Below, one piece after another: positions 46,927-55,356 of a stretch of DNA of 64,000 nt. Every line of letters begins with the position of its first letter. Positions within the stretch are counted from its first letter, which is position 1. Position numbers and translations under genes: made by a program. A model generated the notes under the pieces. That model saw only the letters and a list, made by a program, of their open reading frames with translations. It searched no databases and had not been told where the DNA came from. Source of the stretch: an uncultured Ilyobacter sp. (GTDB taxonomy: Bacteria; Fusobacteriota; Fusobacteriia; Fusobacteriales; Fusobacteriaceae); the NCBI RefSeq assembly GCF_963668085.1, contig NZ_OY764059.1, positions 1,364,001 to 1,428,000 on the forward strand. Reading direction: 5' to 3'.

Positions 46927-46968
46927 AAATGTAAAACTTCCCTCTTTAAAGAGGGAAGTTTTACATTT
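46927..46968. terminator. perfect 42-bp palindrome between convergent genes
   Basis: Two 21-bp arms with no unpaired base; the central part (CTTCCCTCTTTAAAGAGGGAAG) forms a strong hairpin followed by TTTT on both strands. It lies 9 bases after the CysZ-like stop and touches the stop of the converging NhaC-family gene, so it should end both transcripts. Confidence 0.85.
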
Positions 46969-48292
46969 AGGCCAGGTTTTCATTTAATTCAGTTTTTATT
47001 TCCCTATCCCTCACTATGTAGACAAAGGCAAAAACAGCCAAAAGGTGTTGATACCAGAGAAGAGGTATAACCTCAAAAGGCGTTAGGCTTCCCTTTGAAA
47101 AGCTAAGAAGTATGAGCATCTGAGCCCCGTATGGTATAAGTCCCTGTACTATACATGAAAATATATCCAAGAGGGCAGCACTTCTCTTGCCTTCTACACC
47201 ATATTTTTCAGAAACCTCCTTGGCCAGGGGGCCGTTTATAATAATAGCTACAGTGTTATTGGCAACAGCCGCATCAGTCAGGGAGACCAAGGCCGCCACT
47301 CCAAATTGAGCACTTCTTCTACCAGTAATTTTTTTCTGTATAAACTCTAAAAGCCACTGTATTCCCCCTGCCTTGGTTACCATCTGTGCCAATCCACCTG
47401 TAAGAAGGGACAATAAAAATATTTCCTGCATCCCAGAAAAGCCCTTATAAATTTCATTGGCAAAACTAAGAACTGTAAAGTCCCCTTTTAGAAGTCCTAT
47501 GAAACCAGAAAGAAGAATACCTCCTGTAAGTACCGCAAAAACATTTACCCCTGCAATAGCTAAAACCAAAACCACAAGATATGGAATTACCTTTACTATA
47601 TCATAGTTATAACTTGCAGCCATATCCACCACGCCATCAGGACTTCCCAAAACAATTAGCATTATTATGGTTATTATGGCTGCAGGAAGAGCAAGAGATA
47701 TATTCGCCTTAAATTTATCTCTCATCTCTACACCTTGAGTTCTTGTTGCGGCTATGGTAGTGTCTGATATTACCGACAGATTGTCTCCAAACATTGATCC
47801 GCCCATTACCGCTGCCAGAGTCAGTGCCATAGAGATACCAGACGCCTCAGCTAGCCCTACGGCAACTGGTGCTATGGCAACTATAGAGCCTACAGAGGTT
47901 CCTGTAGATGTAGATATAAACGCCCCTATAACAAAGAGCCCTGCGGGGATAAATTGGGCCGGTATAAATGTCAGACCCATATTCACAACTGAGTCTACTC
48001 CACCCATAGCCTTTGATACTCCCCCAAATGCTCCAGCCAAGAGATATATTATGCACATCACCATTATATCTTCGTGACCACATCCTTTTATAAAATCTCT
48101 AAATTTTTCCTCTATACTTCCCTTAAATAAAATAAAGGCAGATATTATCCCTACAAATGCTGCTATGGGAGCCGGAAGTTGGTAAAAACTCATTTCTACC
48201 CCAGCTATCCCTAGTACAATACCACTTCCTAGGTATATAGTTACAAATATTATAAAAGGTATCAGACCTTTAAATTCCCCTTTGGTTTTCAT
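46967..48292 (-). CDS. NhaC-family Na+/H+ antiporter-type transporter, possibly MetT-like
   Basis: A 441-residue membrane protein with about 11-12 segments. Typical NhaC segments are FISTSTGTSVGSIVAIAPVAVGLAE, GGSMFGDNLSVISDTTIAATRTQG and LTDAAVANNTVAIIINGPLAKEV. Some NhaC-family proteins in SAM-riboswitch regulons (MetT) are predicted methionine carriers. This gene follows metNIQ on the same strand, but a terminator lies between, so a methionine role is only suggested. The start is ATG 48292 after AAAAGGAG; the longer upstream frame crosses the terminator. Confidence 0.85.
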   Translation of the reverse strand: MKTKGEFKGLIPFIIFVTIYLGSGIVLGIAGVEMSFYQLPAPIAAFVGIISAFILFKGSIEEKFRDFIKGCGHEDIMVMCIIYLLAGAFGGVSKAMGGVDSVVNMGLTFIPAQFIPAGLFVIGAFISTSTGTSVGSIVAIAPVAVGLAEASGISMALTLAAVMGGSMFGDNLSVISDTTIAATRTQGVEMRDKFKANISLALPAAIITIIMLIVLGSPDGVVDMAASYNYDIVKVIPYLVVLVLAIAGVNVFAVLTGGILLSGFIGLLKGDFTVLSFANEIYKGFSGMQEIFLLSLLTGGLAQMVTKAGGIQWLLEFIQKKITGRRSAQFGVAALVSLTDAAVANNTVAIIINGPLAKEVSEKYGVEGKRSAALLDIFSCIVQGLIPYGAQMLILLSFSKGSLTPFEVIPLLWYQHLLAVFAFVYIVRDREIKTELNENLA

Positions 48293-48317
48293 CTTTACTC
48301 CTTTTTTTATTTTCATC

Positions 48318-48346
48318 ATAAAAAAAAGCTGCAACGCAGCCTTTTT
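48318..48346 (-). terminator. terminator between metQ and the NhaC-family gene
   Basis: On the minus strand GGCTGC and GCAGC arms around a short loop, followed by a run of T's and preceded by A's. It abuts the metQ stop codon. Confidence 0.75.
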
Positions 48347-49153
48347 TTAGAATATAGGCACTACTCCGCCTTGGTACTTCTCTTGGATAAACGTCTTTAC
48401 TTTTTCACTCTTTAAAGCTGTCATAAGAGCAGTTATCTTTTCAGATTTTTCTTCCCCAGTTTTTACAGCAACTATATTTACATAAGGAGATTCTGCTCCC
48501 TCTATAATAAGTGCGTCTTTTACAGGGTTCAGTCCGCTCTCTATAGCGTAGTTCCCGTTTATAACTGCTGCATCCACATCTGAAAGAACTCTAGGAAGTT
48601 GTGCTGCCTCTAAAGCTTCAAACTTAAAGTTTCTGGAATTTTCTGTTATATCATACTCGGTAGCTTTTAATCCTGCACTTGGGTCTAACTTGATAAGACC
48701 GTTTGTTTGTAGAAGAATAAGGGCTCTAGCACCATTTGAAGGATCGTTTGGTATTGCTATTACAGATCCGTCTTTAAGGTCTGCAAAATCTTTAATTTTT
48801 TCTGAGTAAAGACCCATAGGCTCTACATGCACTCCACCAGCAGAAACAAGATCAAGATTTCTCTCCTTAGCAAATTCTTCTAAATAAGGAATGTGCTGAA
48901 AGAAGTTTGCATCTATTTCTCCGTCTGACAGGGCAAGGTTTGGTGTAACATAATCTGTAAACTCTACTACTTCAAGGGAATATCCTTTTTCAGCTAATTC
49001 TTCTTTTGCCACCTCAAGGATCTCTGCGTGAGGTACAGGAGTAGCTCCTACCTTTATTTCTAGTGATTTTTCATCAACTTTCTTTTCACCACAAGAAGTT
49101 AATCCTACGATAAATAAAATTGAAACTGCAACTAAACTAATAATTTTTTTCAT
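48347..49153 (-). CDS. metQ: D-methionine-binding lipoprotein MetQ
   Basis: A 268-residue NlpA/MetQ-family protein. A signal peptide with lipobox LTSCGEKK places the lipid-modified Cys at about residue 21. The binding domain has VGATPVPHAEILEVAKEELAEKG, DYVTPNLALSDGEIDANFFQHIPYLEEF and IAIPNDPSNGARALILLQ. It delivers methionine to MetN-MetI. It lies 13 bases after metI. Lgt (25436-26299) is the enzyme that would lipidate it. Confidence 0.95.
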   Translation of the reverse strand: MKKIISLVAVSILFIVGLTSCGEKKVDEKSLEIKVGATPVPHAEILEVAKEELAEKGYSLEVVEFTDYVTPNLALSDGEIDANFFQHIPYLEEFAKERNLDLVSAGGVHVEPMGLYSEKIKDFADLKDGSVIAIPNDPSNGARALILLQTNGLIKLDPSAGLKATEYDITENSRNFKFEALEAAQLPRVLSDVDAAVINGNYAIESGLNPVKDALIIEGAESPYVNIVAVKTGEEKSEKITALMTALKSEKVKTFIQEKYQGGVVPIF

Positions 49154-49166
49154 ATTACTCTCCTTT

Positions 49167-49823
49167 TTATCCTCTTTTTTTTCTTATATTATAAACTATT
49201 TTATCGCCTAAAAACTGTATTCCCTGAACAAGGAATATTATAGATGCCACTGAAACTATCATAATGTCTAACTTAAATCTCTGGTATCCATATCTTATGG
49301 CAAGGTCTCCTAGACCTCCTCCACCTATTGCCCCGGCCATAGCAGAATATCCCACTAAGGTTATTACTGTTATTGTTAACCCATGAATCAGTGATGGCAG
49401 GGATTCAGGTATAAGCACCTTCAGTATTATATCTTTTCTCGATGCTCCCAGAGATATAGAGGCTTCTAAAAGACCTCTGTCCACCTCTTTTACAGCCCCT
49501 TCTACGATTCTAGCCACAAAGGGAGCTGCAGCTATGGAAAGAGGCACTATACTGGCCGTAGATCCTATGGTTGTTCCGACTATAAATCTCGAAAGTGGAA
49601 GTACTAGTATCATCAATATAATAAAAGGTATCGATCTAAAGATGTTTATAAGACCATCTAACACCTTATTTAACTTTGGCATTTCCATTATATGATTTTT
49701 ATCAGTTATTACTGCAAGTAAACCTATTGGTAATCCCATAATTGTTGCAAATACAGTAGACAATATAACCATGTATATGGTTTCTACCATGGCAGGTATC
49801 AGCAAAGCTATTATCTTATCCAT
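49167..49823 (-). CDS. metI: methionine ABC transporter permease MetI
   Basis: A 218-residue permease with five membrane segments. The EAA loop is LEASISLGASRKDIILKVLIPESLPSLIHG. The N-terminus (ETIYMVILSTVFATIMGLPIGLLAVIT) is typical of MetI. It overlaps the metN 3' end by 8 bases. Two copies with MetN dimers form the importer in the inner membrane. Confidence 0.96.
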   Translation of the reverse strand: MDKIIALLIPAMVETIYMVILSTVFATIMGLPIGLLAVITDKNHIMEMPKLNKVLDGLINIFRSIPFIILMILVLPLSRFIVGTTIGSTASIVPLSIAAAPFVARIVEGAVKEVDRGLLEASISLGASRKDIILKVLIPESLPSLIHGLTITVITLVGYSAMAGAIGGGGLGDLAIRYGYQRFKLDIMIVSVASIIFLVQGIQFLGDKIVYNIRKKRG

Positions 49824-50823
49824 TGTATATCACCTCTACCTCTACATCCTCTTTTTTTATCCAGTCTAATGCCTCTCCCTGTCTTTCTCCAGAAAGTTCT
49901 AGAATCAGATGTCCTACATTTTGTGTAACAAGCTTATCTATACTTCCTGACACTATATTGGCATCTATATCAAACATTCTTATCATCTGTGATATAACAG
50001 GTTTTTCAACTGTCTGTCCTATATAGGAAAGTTTTATAATTTTTTTCCCTGGACTTTTTACAAAATCTATCTCCTCTGTTTCGTCAGGTATCAAGTGAGA
50101 TATAAATTCCTTGGCCATCTCTGTTCTTGGGTTTGAAAAAATTCTGTCCACACTTCCCTCTTCTATAACCTCACCCTTATCCATTATAGCGGCTCTGTTG
50201 CATACACTTCTTATAACTTCCATCTGATGTGTTATGAGTACTATTGTAAGGCCAAGTTTTTTCTGAAGATCTTTCAAAAGATCCAGTATTGACTTGGTAG
50301 TCTTAGGATCAAGTGCACTCGTCGCCTCGTCAGATAAGAGTATCTTAGGATTATTGGCAAGGGCTCTCGCTATGGCAACTCTTTGCTTTTGACCGCCTGA
50401 AAGCTGACTTGGAAAAGCTTTTTCTTTGTCCTCGAGTTCTACAAGGGTCAGAAGTTCCTTTACTCTTGAGGGAATATCTTTTTTATCCCAACCTGCAATC
50501 TCTAGTGCAAAGGCAATATTACCAAACACATCTCTCGACTGGAGAAGGTTGAAATGTTGAAATATCATGCCTGTTTTCTTTCTATACTCTTTTAGTTCCG
50601 TATCACTGAACTTGAGAATATTATTCCCCTCTACGAGAATCTCACCGCTGCTCGGTTCTTCTAGTCTATTCAAAAGTCTTATAAGGGTAGATTTACCAGC
50701 ACCACTTAGACCCATTATCCCGTATATATCATCCTCTTTTATGTGTAAATTAACATTTTTTACAGCAAGGACATCTCCGATGGCACTACTGTAAAGTTTA
50801 TTGAGATCTTTTATCTCTATCAT
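49816..50823 (-). CDS. metN: methionine ABC transporter ATP-binding protein MetN
   Basis: A 335-residue ATPase. Walker A GLSGAGKSTLIRLLNRLE, signature LSGGQKQRVAIARAL, Walker B ILLSDEATSALDP and the His switch (LITHQMEVI) are intact. A C-terminal NIL domain (about 255-335) senses methionine and inhibits transport. It is the first gene of the SAM-riboswitch operon, about 130 bases downstream of the riboswitch terminator. Confidence 0.96.
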   Translation of the reverse strand: MIEIKDLNKLYSSAIGDVLAVKNVNLHIKEDDIYGIMGLSGAGKSTLIRLLNRLEEPSSGEILVEGNNILKFSDTELKEYRKKTGMIFQHFNLLQSRDVFGNIAFALEIAGWDKKDIPSRVKELLTLVELEDKEKAFPSQLSGGQKQRVAIARALANNPKILLSDEATSALDPKTTKSILDLLKDLQKKLGLTIVLITHQMEVIRSVCNRAAIMDKGEVIEEGSVDRIFSNPRTEMAKEFISHLIPDETEEIDFVKSPGKKIIKLSYIGQTVEKPVISQMIRMFDIDANIVSGSIDKLVTQNVGHLILELSGERQGEALDWIKKEDVEVEVIYNG

Positions 50824-50954
50824 CCATTACCACTCCTCAATTGTATGTAAAAAATCCCTTTTAAAACATCATGTGTAAAGATCTATTAATTGTCATATAA
50901 ATTCAATCTCTATATGCTGTTTACCAGTTTTTTTTAGAATTTCATTTCATAAAT

Positions 50955-50986
50955 AAAAAAACTCTTCCTTTTAGAGAAGAGGTTTA
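50955..50986 (-). terminator. terminator of the SAM-I riboswitch
   Basis: On the minus strand CTCTTC/GAAGAG with an 8-base loop, followed by a run of T's. It directly follows the aptamer and precedes metN. Confidence 0.8.
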
Positions 50987-50993
50987 CTGTAAT

Positions 50994-51094
50994 CTTATTG
51001 AAGATTAGCCTCATCTCGCTGGAATTAGCACCACACCCCTCACGGCAGGTTGCTGAGGTTTCAAAGGGCCAGTCCCTCCACCTCTCTTGATAAG
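50994..51094 (-). promoter_or_regulatory. SAM-I riboswitch (S-box)
   Basis: On the minus strand the conserved S-box parts occur in order: CTTATCAAGAGAGGTGGAGG, GACTGGCCC, GAAACCTCAGCAACC, GGTGCTAATTCCAGC and the closing ATAAG of P1. It binds S-adenosylmethionine and, with the terminator at 50955-50986, switches off metNIQ when SAM is plentiful. Confidence 0.95.
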
Positions 51095-51115
51095 TAATTC
51101 ATTTATACAAGAAAA

Positions 51116-51144
51116 AGTATATTACTTTTGACTAGCTCTGTCAA
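51116..51144 (-). promoter_or_regulatory. promoter of the metNIQ operon
   Basis: On the minus strand TTGACA (51144-51139), a 17-base spacer and TATACT (51121-51116), 22 bases before the riboswitch. Confidence 0.8.
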
Positions 51145-51317
51145 GAATTTTTTCATTATTGTTTCATTATCAATAGAATATTCTCTGAGTATTAGTTTAG
51201 ACTACAATCTGAAATTTCTATTAGATGTTAGATTTCTAAGAATTCATCCATTTTCTCTCAAAATAAATTACACTAGAAAAATTAATTAACTCGAATTGCT
51301 ATTTTAGGAAATTAAGA

Positions 51318-51852
51318 TAAATTACTGACTTTATCCAAAAGCTGTGTTACTTTCTTTGCTTGTCCAAAGAAAGTAACCAAAGAAAAGGCACCCCTAAAAA
51401 ATACCTAAAATCACTTCTGAACTAACTTTCTATTGAAATATAGTCGGTAAACCTCCTTATTTCAATGAAAGTGGATTTCACAAGATGATTTCTTAACGGC
51501 ATTTTTTAAAGGGGAATTTAAAATCTTAAATGATTTTTTTTAAATCTTTTGAAATTCTTTTGGCCATTGATAAAATAAGCGTTAAGAATGACTGAGAGAA
51601 ATCTCTAGAAAAAATCAACTGTCTGAGCGAAGCGAGTGACCAGAAAATAACGAGTTGTGCGAGTATATTTTCTGGTTCTCAGAAACTTGTTTTCTGAGTA
51701 TCCTTATTGCTATTGGATTTTCAAGGTTATTTAGCTGATTTTTCACAGGCTTGAACTTTTGGTTATGCCCTGACCGAAGGGAGGAAATGCCCTTGGGGTG
51801 CTTTTCATCAAGGAAAAGTAACGGAACTTTAGAGAAATTCAACACTTTATTC
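51318..51852. repeat. interspersed repeat, copy C (longest)
   Basis: About 535 bases. Ends are inverted copies of each other: left TGACTTTATCCAAAAGCTGTGTTAC, right (reversed) TTGAATTTCTCTAAAGTTCCGTTAC, compared only in part here. Inside are a 13-bp inverted repeat GTTACTTTCTTTG/CAAAGAAAGTAAC and the core GAAGGGAGGAAATGCCC. Copies A, B and D share these parts. There is no transposase. It lies between the metNIQ promoter and the glycosyltransferase gene; nothing else is seen in 51145-52056. Confidence 0.8.
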
Positions 51853-52056
51853 AAACAACTTAACTCAATTATTCAAGATAAACATTAATTTAGAAATTTA
51901 ACTTGCTTCTTTTTCTAAAAAATTGACAAACTAAGATAAAAGCTTTAAAATATATTAAAATATTTTTGGTATGTTTTTTAGTCTATGAAAAATAGATAGA
52001 ATATCAATTTTCGAAAGGGGGCACTGCATATCTTCCTATAGATATTGCAGGAATAG

Positions 52057-53847
52057 ATGAATATATTGATGGCTTTATCTCAGCTCGAAGTTACAGGAGC
52101 AGAGGTTTATGCCGCTACTTTAAGTGACAGGCTTATAAAGAAGGGGCACAAAGTTTTCATTGTATCTGATACTTTTACCAAAGAAACCAATGGAGAGTTC
52201 CACAAATTAGAATTTAATAAACGTAGTCTTAGAAGACGAATATCACAGGTTAAATTTTTAGTAGATTTTATCAAAAAAAATGATATCCAAGTGGCTCATG
52301 CCCATTCTAGGGCTTCTTCATGGAGCACATCTATAGCTTGTGCTATGACAGGTATACCTCTTATCACCACAGTTCATGGAAGACAGCCTGTTCATCTGAG
52401 CAGAAAGATTTTTAAAGCTTTTGGAGACTATTCTTTTGCTGTATGTGAAAATATAAGAGATCACTTAATAAAAGATTTAGGAGTAAACGAAGATAAGATA
52501 GAGATCCTGAGAAACGGTATTGATATAAACTCATATGTTGAAACTCCCCTTCCTGAAAATGAGAAAAAAATAATCTCTATCATAGGAAGACTTTCAGGGC
52601 CAAAGGGAGAAGTTACTTATAAATTATTAGAAAAGGCACTAGACCCTGAAATATATCACATAAGGATAATCGGGGGGAAAAATATTCCAGATAAATTTAA
52701 GAAATTTACTGATAAGGTGGAATTTCTGGGATATGTGAATAACATCCCTGAATACATCAAAAAATCTGACCTTGTAATAGGAGCAGGAAGAGTCGCTGTA
52801 GAGGCCATTCTTTCCGGAAGGCCCGTATTAGCAATAGGTGAGGCAAAGTCCATAGGGCTCATAACCAAGGATAATATAGCAGAGGCTCTCAGCTCAAACT
52901 TCGGGGATATAGGGGTGAAGTTAGAAGAAAGCTTCAACTGGGACAAGATGTTAGATGACGTAAAGGAAGCTTTTGAACTAAATGAAAATGAGCTTCATGA
53001 AATCAGACATAAAGTAAAAAAAGAATTTGATCTAAAAAAAATAGTTCGAAATCTAGAGATCGCTTATCAAAGGCAGATTGTACTAAAGAAAAAATATGAA
53101 ATGCCTATTCTCATGTATCACAGGGTAATAAAGGATGAGAGCGAAAAAGGAATTCATGGAACCTATGTAACAGTTGATCAGTTTGATGAACATATGAATA
53201 TTTTAAAAGATAGAGGCTATGAAACTGTCGTATTTGAAGACCTTCTTAAAAACAAATTTAAGCAGAGATTTGACAAAAATAAAAAACAGATTATGATAAC
53301 TTTTGATGATGGATACGAAGATAACTATAACTATGCTTTCCCTATCTTAAAAAAATACGGGTTCAAAGCCGTAGTATATCTTGTTTCACACCTTGATTAC
53401 AATAAATGGGATGTGGAAAACATCAACAACCCTGAAAAAAAATACATGTTGATGACCACAGAGCAACTATTGGACATGCAAAAAAACGGCATTGAATTTG
53501 GTGGTCATACGAAGACACATGCAAAACTTTCCCGTATCGAGCCTGAAGAGGCGAGGGAAGAGATTTTTGAATCAAAAGAAAGCCTTGAGAATATTCTAGA
53601 TAAAAAACTTATATCCTTTGCTTATCCCTACGGTGACTTGAACGACAGGGTAAAACAGATGGCAGAAGAGGCTGGGTATAAATTTGCAGTGGCCACAGAT
53701 TCTGGAAGTGCTTGCTTCTCTGATGATCTTTTTCAGATAAGAAGAATCGGCATATTCCCCACAATAAATTCCCTTGGTTTCAAAAGAAAAATTAAAGGAA
53801 ACTATAATTTCATTAAGATTAAAAGAGAGCAAAAGAATGAGAGATGA
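52057..53847 (+). CDS. fusion of GT4 glycosyltransferase and NodB-type polysaccharide deacetylase
   Basis: A 596-residue two-domain protein. Residues 1-345 are a GT-B glycosyltransferase (group 4): HAHSRASSWSTSIACAMTGIP, TTVHGRQPVH, the nucleotide-binding IIGRLSGPKGE and GAGRVAVEAILSGRPVLAIG with the EX7E-type Glu. Residues 350-590 are a CE4 deacetylase: PILMYHRV, metal Asp motif TFDDGY (415-420), HTKTH (484-488) and FAYPYGD. There is no signal peptide or membrane helix, so both activities would act in the cytoplasm, probably on a lipid-linked sugar. The substrate is unknown. Confidence 0.9.
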   Translation: MNILMALSQLEVTGAEVYAATLSDRLIKKGHKVFIVSDTFTKETNGEFHKLEFNKRSLRRRISQVKFLVDFIKKNDIQVAHAHSRASSWSTSIACAMTGIPLITTVHGRQPVHLSRKIFKAFGDYSFAVCENIRDHLIKDLGVNEDKIEILRNGIDINSYVETPLPENEKKIISIIGRLSGPKGEVTYKLLEKALDPEIYHIRIIGGKNIPDKFKKFTDKVEFLGYVNNIPEYIKKSDLVIGAGRVAVEAILSGRPVLAIGEAKSIGLITKDNIAEALSSNFGDIGVKLEESFNWDKMLDDVKEAFELNENELHEIRHKVKKEFDLKKIVRNLEIAYQRQIVLKKKYEMPILMYHRVIKDESEKGIHGTYVTVDQFDEHMNILKDRGYETVVFEDLLKNKFKQRFDKNKKQIMITFDDGYEDNYNYAFPILKKYGFKAVVYLVSHLDYNKWDVENINNPEKKYMLMTTEQLLDMQKNGIEFGGHTKTHAKLSRIEPEEAREEIFESKESLENILDKKLISFAYPYGDLNDRVKQMAEEAGYKFAVATDSGSACFSDDLFQIRRIGIFPTINSLGFKRKIKGNYNFIKIKREQKNER

Positions 53848-53931
53848 CTTTGTCATCTCTTTATTTTTTAGTTGATTAAATAGTTTTATTTGATTATAAT
53901 TTAGATATAATTTTACACAGGGGGAAGAGAT

Positions 53932-54678
53932 ATGAAAAAAATTTTAACTGCCATTCTAATTTTAGCTGCGGCCCCAATTAGCCTTTTGGCTTCTGAAAAC
54001 AACCTCAGTATAGGTGGTGGAGCAGGAATAGGTACAAGTCCATACAAAGGGGTTGATTATGATGATTTCTTTGTTCCATATTTTGATATCACATATAATG
54101 ATTTTTACCTTAGAGGCGTAGAGCTTGGATATAATATGTATCAAGAAGATGCCTTCGCCTTGTCTCTTTTTGCAAATCCCATGGGAGGGTACAAAGTAGA
54201 TGCTTCTGATTTAAGCAGCGGTTATGATAATATTGATGACAGGGATTATCAGATTGAAGGCGGAATAAAAATGGTGTATGATACAAGCTGGTATGATCTC
54301 AAATTAGGGGGCTTTGCTTCTTTAGGAGAAGAGGGAGGAAGTCTAGGGGCTTTTGCCTTTAAATCTTACTTTTTAACTGACCGTTTTACAATTATACCTA
54401 AGGTGTATATAAAATATCTAAGTGAAGAATACACAGACTATTACTTTGGAGTAACCCAAACAGAAGCCAATAGAAATTCAAAAATCAGCAGTTCTTATTC
54501 GCCAGAACAGAGCTATACCTTCGGTATAGATTTGGGAGCTGAATATATTGTCACTGAGCACCTATCTCTTATCGGATTTTTCGGAATGGAAAAACTTTCA
54601 GAGGAAATTTGCGACTCTCCTATAGTAGAAGAAGATATCCTTTACAAGGTGGGAGTGGGAGCAAAGTATACATTCTAA
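53932..54678 (+). CDS. MipA/OmpV-family outer membrane protein
   Basis: A 248-residue protein. A signal peptide (MKKILTAILILAAAPISLLA) is followed by a beta-rich domain: YKGVDYDDFFVPYFDITYNDFYLRG, alternating aromatic strands, and a C-terminal Phe (VGVGAKYTF), the outer-membrane insertion signal. The pattern fits MipA/OmpV. It supports a diderm host. GGGGGAAGAG precedes the ATG. The TetR gene follows after 34 bases and may share its transcript. Confidence 0.85.
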   Translation: MKKILTAILILAAAPISLLASENNLSIGGGAGIGTSPYKGVDYDDFFVPYFDITYNDFYLRGVELGYNMYQEDAFALSLFANPMGGYKVDASDLSSGYDNIDDRDYQIEGGIKMVYDTSWYDLKLGGFASLGEEGGSLGAFAFKSYFLTDRFTIIPKVYIKYLSEEYTDYYFGVTQTEANRNSKISSSYSPEQSYTFGIDLGAEYIVTEHLSLIGFFGMEKLSEEICDSPIVEEDILYKVGVGAKYTF

Positions 54679-54712
54679 TGTTCATAAAACTGTTACTCAG
54701 GAGGTGCTATTT

Positions 54713-55318
54713 TTGCAAGTAAAGAAAGAATCAGTCTATAAAGATATCTACAACTCCGCTTTAAATGAGTTTTGGAAAAATGGTTATGAAAAAACTACCA
54801 TGAGAAGTATTGCAGAAAGTTCAGGCATAACCCTGGGAAATATATATAGATATTTCCCGAATAAAGCCTCGCTTTTTGAGACAATTATTGGTGCTACTTA
54901 TGTTAATTTTTTAAATATTTTTGACTCATATCACAATAAATTATCAAAAATGACTCATGAACAAAAACTTTCATTTTATGTAGAATTAATCTCAAATTTT
55001 CTCATATACAACAAAAAAAAGCTTGCTATACTTTTTGCAGGTAGTAAGGGGACAAAATTTGAAGATTTCGAGCATAAAATTATAGAAAATTTTAAAAATA
55101 TCTCTATAAAAAGAGCCGAAATCTTAAAAACTGAAGAGGGAATTATTATTGAAGATCAGGAGATACACTCATTTATAGCTGAAAGTTTGTTCTTTTCTCT
55201 AAAAAAAATTGCCTTTATCTTTGAGGAAGAGGAGAAAATAAGAAAATATTTGAAAAAAATAATCCCAGGTTCCTATACAGATCTTCTTAGGAAGATGGGA
55301 AGTAAAAGCAGCGATTAA
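54713..55318 (+). CDS. TetR/AcrR-family transcriptional regulator
   Basis: A 201-residue regulator. The N-terminal helix-turn-helix is ALNEFWKNGYEKTTMRSIAESSGITLGNIYRYFPNKASLFETII, a standard TetR DNA-binding domain shown here in part by its key turn GITLGNIYRYF. The C-terminal ligand domain is not identifiable. The start chosen is TTG 54713, 8 bases after AGGAGG; GTG 54704 overlaps that site. It may regulate the upstream outer-membrane protein gene. Confidence 0.88.
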   Translation: MQVKKESVYKDIYNSALNEFWKNGYEKTTMRSIAESSGITLGNIYRYFPNKASLFETIIGATYVNFLNIFDSYHNKLSKMTHEQKLSFYVELISNFLIYNKKKLAILFAGSKGTKFEDFEHKIIENFKNISIKRAEILKTEEGIIIEDQEIHSFIAESLFFSLKKIAFIFEEEEKIRKYLKKIIPGSYTDLLRKMGSKSSD

Positions 55319-55356
55319 AAATACCCCTATAGGGGTATTTAATCGCTGCTTTTTTT
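55305..55356. terminator. strong terminator at the end of the TetR gene
   Basis: AAAGCAGCGATTA/TAATCGCTGCTTT outer arms continue into the inner hairpin AATACCCC/GGGGTATT, with T's on the right and A's on the left. It overlaps the TetR stop and nearly touches the converging iron-ADH-like stop. Confidence 0.9.

Noticed and set aside
51615-51854. Conserved short ORFs in the repeats (also 22163-22459 and 61406-61600) sharing KHPKGISSLRSGHNQK
   Set aside because: Similarity comes from DNA-level repetition of the mobile-like element. The ORFs start and stop at different places, lack ribosome sites and break where the repeats are rearranged.
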